DNA of 8,675 nt, taken from an uncultured Rhizobiaceae group bacterium (GTDB lineage: Bacteria > Pseudomonadota > Alphaproteobacteria > Rhizobiales > Rhizobiaceae). Below the pieces are notes generated by a model. That model was not told the DNA's origin, searched no databases, and saw nothing but the letters and a program-made list of their open reading frames with translations. The stretch covers positions 1 through 8,675 of the forward strand of contig CALFBU010000032.1 in the NCBI GenBank assembly GCA_937951455.1, written 5' to 3'. Positions 6,335 through 8,675 of the stretch are shown in pieces. Every line of letters starts with the position of its first letter. The stretch's first letter is position 1. The position numbers and the translations under genes are program-made.

Positions 6335-6712
6335 ATGAAATTACGCGCACTCATTCTGTCTCTTGCTCTTTTATCACCAAGCGTTTCTTATGCAGAAATA
6401 TTAAATTCAACACAGATCAAACAGACTGTTGTGGGGCAGCGTGTATTGTTAGCAACGCGGTTTGGTGTTGAGTTTCCTCTCGTGTATCGATCCAATGGCT
6501 CTGTAAAGGGCGATGGAACAGGTACAGGTTTGGGCAGATATTTCGCACCGAAGGAAACTGGCAAATGGTGGATCAAAGGTCAGGAGTTGTGCCAAAAGTT
6601 CCCGACTTGGTATGATGGTCGCACACAGTGTTTTACGCTTGAAAACCTTGGTGGGAACAAACTTAAATGGAAATCAAAAGATGGCCGCTCGGGTACAGCG
6701 CGCCTGGGCTAG
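6335..6712 (+). CDS. Small exported protein of unknown function
   Basis: This is a 125-residue protein. Residues 1-20 are a Sec signal peptide (MKLR, hydrophobic core, cleavage after SYA), so the mature protein of about 105 residues should be periplasmic or secreted. The mature part has the pattern VYRSNGSVKGDG at 50-61, GKWWIKGQELCQKF at 76-89, and QCFTL at 98-102. The two cysteines (86 and 99) could form a disulfide. This Trp/Leu-Cys/Cys-Phe arrangement resembles small beta-rich exported proteins common in rhizobia (DUF995-like), but I cannot assign the family firmly. Start 6335 is chosen for GGGA 6 bases upstream and because it begins the signal peptide; a TTG at 6275 would add 20 polar residues. 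It is divergent from the J-domain gene, with 174 bases between them. Confidence 0.8.
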   Translation: MKLRALILSLALLSPSVSYAEILNSTQIKQTVVGQRVLLATRFGVEFPLVYRSNGSVKGDGTGTGLGRYFAPKETGKWWIKGQELCQKFPTWYDGRTQCFTLENLGGNKLKWKSKDGRSGTARLG

Positions 6713-6722
6713 CTTTATCTTC

Positions 6723-6787
6723 GGTAGTAATTTGTTAAATATGTTACAAGTTTGGTCGTAATTTGTTAGCAAAACCGTAATTTGATA
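6723..6787 (+). repeat. Three direct repeats of GTAATTTGTTA in front of rlpA
   Basis: GTAATTTGTTA occurs at 6727-6737 and 6758-6768, each preceded by GGT plus one variable base. A third copy with one change, GTAATTTGATA, is at 6777-6787. Spacings between starts are 31 and 19 bases. The third copy falls where the -35 region of the rlpA promoter would be. These may be binding sites for a regulator. The stretch 6713-6880 holds no recognised gene. Confidence 0.55.
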
Positions 6788-6793
6788 TGTTTA

Positions 6794-6802
6794 TGCTATA
6801 AT
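6794..6802 (+). promoter_or_regulatory. Extended -10 promoter of rlpA
   Basis: TGCTATAAT is a perfect extended -10 element (TGn plus TATAAT). No good -35 lies 16-18 bases upstream; instead the region holds one of the GTAATTTG repeats, consistent with activation by a bound protein. Transcription would start near 6809, leaving a leader of about 72 bases before the rlpA start. Confidence 0.6.
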
Positions 6803-6880
6803 CTTGCCATGATTGCTGTAGATGCAGTAACGAGCATAAAATACAGCTCTGATATGAATTGATGACGGGGATAAACATCA

Positions 6881-8089
6881 ATGCGTTTTGCAAATAAGCT
6901 TTCTTCTGGCTTTAAAGCCAGGAAGAGCACATACTCTTCTCTTGTCATCGCATTGGCGGTTATCGCTGGTTGTAGCAACACAAAGCCTGTAAATATTGCA
7001 AATGTTCCCACGCCTGAAGCTGCAAGTAATCATCGTGTTGCACTGACCGAACTGACCAACGATACACAAGAAGTCGTTGCAGAAACACAAATTCAAACTT
7101 TGGCACATTTGCCTGCAGAAACATCAAATGTAACAAAGTTTTCTTCCAAAACCTTTGGAGTTAAGGGAAGCCCACGTGTTACAACCACACGCGGCGTGCG
7201 CAAAGGGGGCGGTCGTTATCAAATCGGCAAGCCTTATACCATTCGAGGCATTAAATATTATCCCAAGCTAGATCCAAACCTTCGCCAGACAGGACTTGCT
7301 TCCTGGTATGGGCCTAACTTTCATGGTCGCTTAACCGCTAATGGTGAAGTCTATGATCAATATGGCTTGTCTGCCGCGCATCCAACCATGCCATTGCCAA
7401 GTTATGCGAAAGTAACGAACCTTGAAAATGGTAGCTCAGTGACGGTTCGGGTTAATGATCGTGGCCCATTTTCAAAAAATCGCGTAATTGATTTATCTGC
7501 CCGTGCCGCACAGCTTTTAGGGTATACCAAACAAGGCGTGGCTAAAGTAAAGGTGGAATACGCAGGAAAAGCACCTTTGCATGGACTTGATGAAAAAACA
7601 TTGATGGCAAGCTACAACCCAGGTCGTGTTGATCAAAATACTATACCGGCTTTACCTGGAAGAGATGTCGTCTTGGCACAGGCTCAACCCCAAACCACGG
7701 CGCAGCCAATTAAAATTACAGCGCCAGTTCCTACAGCACGCACACAGAACACTAATGTTCCCCGCCCAGCAGGACTGATTAACAGTTATTCAGCTGATAA
7801 TGCTAACAATCAAGCTTTGCGCGCTTTTGACAAGGTAATTGGGAATTATAAATTAAAAGAACCTCAAACAGGTATGAAAAACCTCGTACGTTTGGAGTTT
7901 GGGCCATTTGTTGCAAATAAAGCGTATGATGAGGCCGAGAAGCTATTTGCAGATAATGGCATTTCGCAACGTATTTCCATTGATGGGCATCAAGGAGACA
8001 TACTGCTTCTTATCGTTGCGGAAGAAGAAACTTCAAAGATACTTGAAATAGCCAAAAGCGCTGGTATTTCTCTAAATTCCCAAAAATAG
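6881..8089 (+). CDS. rlpA: RlpA family septal ring lytic transglycosylase lipoprotein
   Basis: This is a 402-residue lipoprotein. A basic N-terminus and hydrophobic stretch end in lipobox VIAGC, with the lipidated Cys at residue 31, so it should be anchored in the outer membrane facing the periplasm. A low-complexity linker leads to the RlpA double-psi beta-barrel at about 137-228: GLASWYGPNFHGRLTANGE, then AAHPTMPLP, then VRVNDRGPF. The catalytic-type residues E156, H167 and D193 are all present, as in the family members shown to cleave stripped (amidase-treated) glycan strands at the division site. A Gln/Pro/Thr-rich linker (about 260-300) is followed by a region at about 334-397 (VRLEFGPFVANKAYDEAEKLF) that looks like a diverged SPOR domain. 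GGGGA lies 9 bases before ATG 6881. A carboxypeptidase gene follows in the same direction. Confidence 0.92.
   Translation: MRFANKLSSGFKARKSTYSSLVIALAVIAGCSNTKPVNIANVPTPEAASNHRVALTELTNDTQEVVAETQIQTLAHLPAETSNVTKFSSKTFGVKGSPRVTTTRGVRKGGGRYQIGKPYTIRGIKYYPKLDPNLRQTGLASWYGPNFHGRLTANGEVYDQYGLSAAHPTMPLPSYAKVTNLENGSSVTVRVNDRGPFSKNRVIDLSARAAQLLGYTKQGVAKVKVEYAGKAPLHGLDEKTLMASYNPGRVDQNTIPALPGRDVVLAQAQPQTTAQPIKITAPVPTARTQNTNVPRPAGLINSYSADNANNQALRAFDKVIGNYKLKEPQTGMKNLVRLEFGPFVANKAYDEAEKLFADNGISQRISIDGHQGDILLLIVAEEETSKILEIAKSAGISLNSQK
6901..6927 (+). other. Long hairpin just inside the rlpA coding region
   Basis: CTGGCTTTAAAGCCAG (6906-6921) is a perfect 16-base palindrome. Bases 6901-6905 continue the pairing with 6923-6927, with G6922 bulged and one G-U pair. 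It begins 20 bases after the A of the rlpA ATG and spans codons 7 to 16. There is no T run after it, so it is not a normal terminator. In mRNA it could slow or tune early translation. Confidence 0.45.
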
Positions 8090-8103
8090 TATACCAGTTT
8101 TCA

Positions 8104-8117
8104 AGAATAATTATTCT
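8104..8117. promoter_or_regulatory. Perfect 14-bp palindrome between rlpA and the carboxypeptidase gene
   Basis: AGAATAATTATTCT is a perfect palindrome 15 bases after the rlpA stop and just upstream of a candidate promoter for the next gene. It lacks a T run and GC content for a terminator, so an operator is more likely. It has a loose likeness to AT-rich palindromes bound by Fur/Irr-type proteins, but I do not assign it. Confidence 0.35.
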
Positions 8118-8122
8118 AATGC

Positions 8123-8151
8123 TTGAATGCAGGTCTATCCAAAGGTAAAAC
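8123..8151 (+). promoter_or_regulatory. Candidate promoter of the carboxypeptidase gene
   Basis: TTGAAT (8123-8128) and TAAAAC (8146-8151) are separated by 17 bases, each matching the sigma70 consensus at four of six positions. Transcription would start near 8158, about 29 bases before ATG 8187. Read-through from rlpA is the alternative, as no terminator is visible between them. Confidence 0.35.
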
Positions 8152-8186
8152 TAAAATACATTAGCCCCATTAAAAATGATTGAGCC

Positions 8187-8675
8187 ATGTTTTTCAGTTT
8201 CTATCGCCTTCTATCTTTAGCGTTATTTCATGCTTTTATCATGTTAATCATGGTTGGGTCGGCGAATGCTCAACTTTATCAAACGAAAGCAAAGCAAGCG
8301 CTTCTGCTGGATGCTGATACGGGCACTATCTTGTTTGCAAAAGAAGCAGATGCAAAAATACCGCCTGCGTCCTTGGCTAAAATAATGACGATGGAAGTTG
8401 TTTTCAACCAGCTCAAGAATGGTAATCTTTCGTTGGACGACAATTTCTTCGTCAGCGAGAATGCTTGGCGCAAGGGCGGAACAAGCTCAGGTGGCTCAAC
8501 AATGTTTGCCAAACTTAATTCAGAGATCCCATTGGGGGACCTCATACGCGGTGTGATCATTCAATCTGCAAATGACGGTTCTATTGTAATCGCTGAAGGG
8601 TTGGGCGGTTCCGAGACAGCATTTTCAAATCTAATGAATGAACGTGCCCGCGCGATTGGATTAAGCAATTCTAAT
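8187..8675 (+). CDS. D-alanyl-D-alanine carboxypeptidase (DacA/DacF, peptidase S11), 3'-truncated by window
   Basis: The first 163 residues are visible; the frame is open to the window end. A signal peptide covers residues 1-28, ending SANA before Q29. The S11 penicillin-binding-protein core follows: KQALLLDADTGTILFAK, then the catalytic SxxK motif as SLAK at 62-65 (within PPASLAKIMT), then SAN at 127-129 (QSANDGSIVIAE). The third motif KTG and the C-terminal domain lie beyond the window. It removes the terminal D-Ala from peptidoglycan pentapeptides in the periplasm and would be a penicillin target. Start 8187 is the first ATG after an in-frame TGA at 8181-8183; the ribosome site is weak (GAG at 8182-8184). 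It lies 97 bases after rlpA in the same direction. Confidence 0.93.
   Translation, partial: MFFSFYRLLSLALFHAFIMLIMVGSANAQLYQTKAKQALLLDADTGTILFAKEADAKIPPASLAKIMTMEVVFNQLKNGNLSLDDNFFVSENAWRKGGTSSGGSTMFAKLNSEIPLGDLIRGVIIQSANDGSIVIAEGLGGSETAFSNLMNERARAIGLSNSN

Noticed and set aside
6727..6750. CtrA box in the rlpA upstream region
   Set aside because: TTAA at 6735 is followed by TTAC after only 5 bases, not the TTAA-N7-TTAA spacing.
8279..8560. Minus-strand open frame of 93 codons inside the carboxypeptidase gene
   Set aside because: The opposite strand encodes SLAK and SAN motifs of an S11 peptidase; this frame is only its shadow.

Overview
The window looks like ordinary chromosome of an alphaproteobacterium, most likely of the Hyphomicrobiales (Rhizobiales) type, with moderate to low GC. 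The support is the style of the BMP-type ABC transporter ATPase, an RlpA lipoprotein followed directly by a penicillin-binding-protein-type D-Ala-D-Ala carboxypeptidase, and AT-rich intergenic regions with sigma70-like promoter elements. No phage, transposon, CRISPR or plasmid genes were seen. This placement is inference from gene families; no similarity search was run.

Left part (1-3902): the end of an ABC importer operon, all on the + strand. It holds the C-terminal half of a double-NBD ATPase, two BPD_transp_2-type permeases joined by short overlaps (translational coupling), and a periplasmic BMP/PnrA-type binding protein. A rho-independent terminator closes the operon. Characterised relatives import nucleosides or purines, so this set probably does too. 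A complete tRNA-Ser(UGA) with encoded CCA follows.

Middle part (4069-6334): a double-cupin (ChrR-like) gene reduced to its first ~20 codons and its last ~60 codons in a different frame, apparently by an internal deletion. It converges on a minus-strand FAD-dependent amine oxidase, which starts at TTG and has a strong palindrome over its promoter. Next on the minus strand is a small protein with an unrecognised N-terminal domain and a C-terminal J domain. Its upstream region holds three copies of a 9-bp half-site.

Right part (6335-8675): a small exported protein of unknown function. Then comes an intergenic region with three direct repeats, an extended -10 promoter and a possible 17-codon upstream ORF. 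The rlpA septal lytic transglycosylase lipoprotein follows, and then the first 163 codons of a DacA/DacF-type D,D-carboxypeptidase, cut by the window end. The last two genes both act on peptidoglycan.

I saw no clearly new multi-gene system. The points most worth a second look are the decayed cupin gene beside its amine oxidase neighbour, the operator-like palindromes upstream of the amine oxidase and J-domain genes, and the repeat, promoter and mini-ORF arrangement in front of rlpA.
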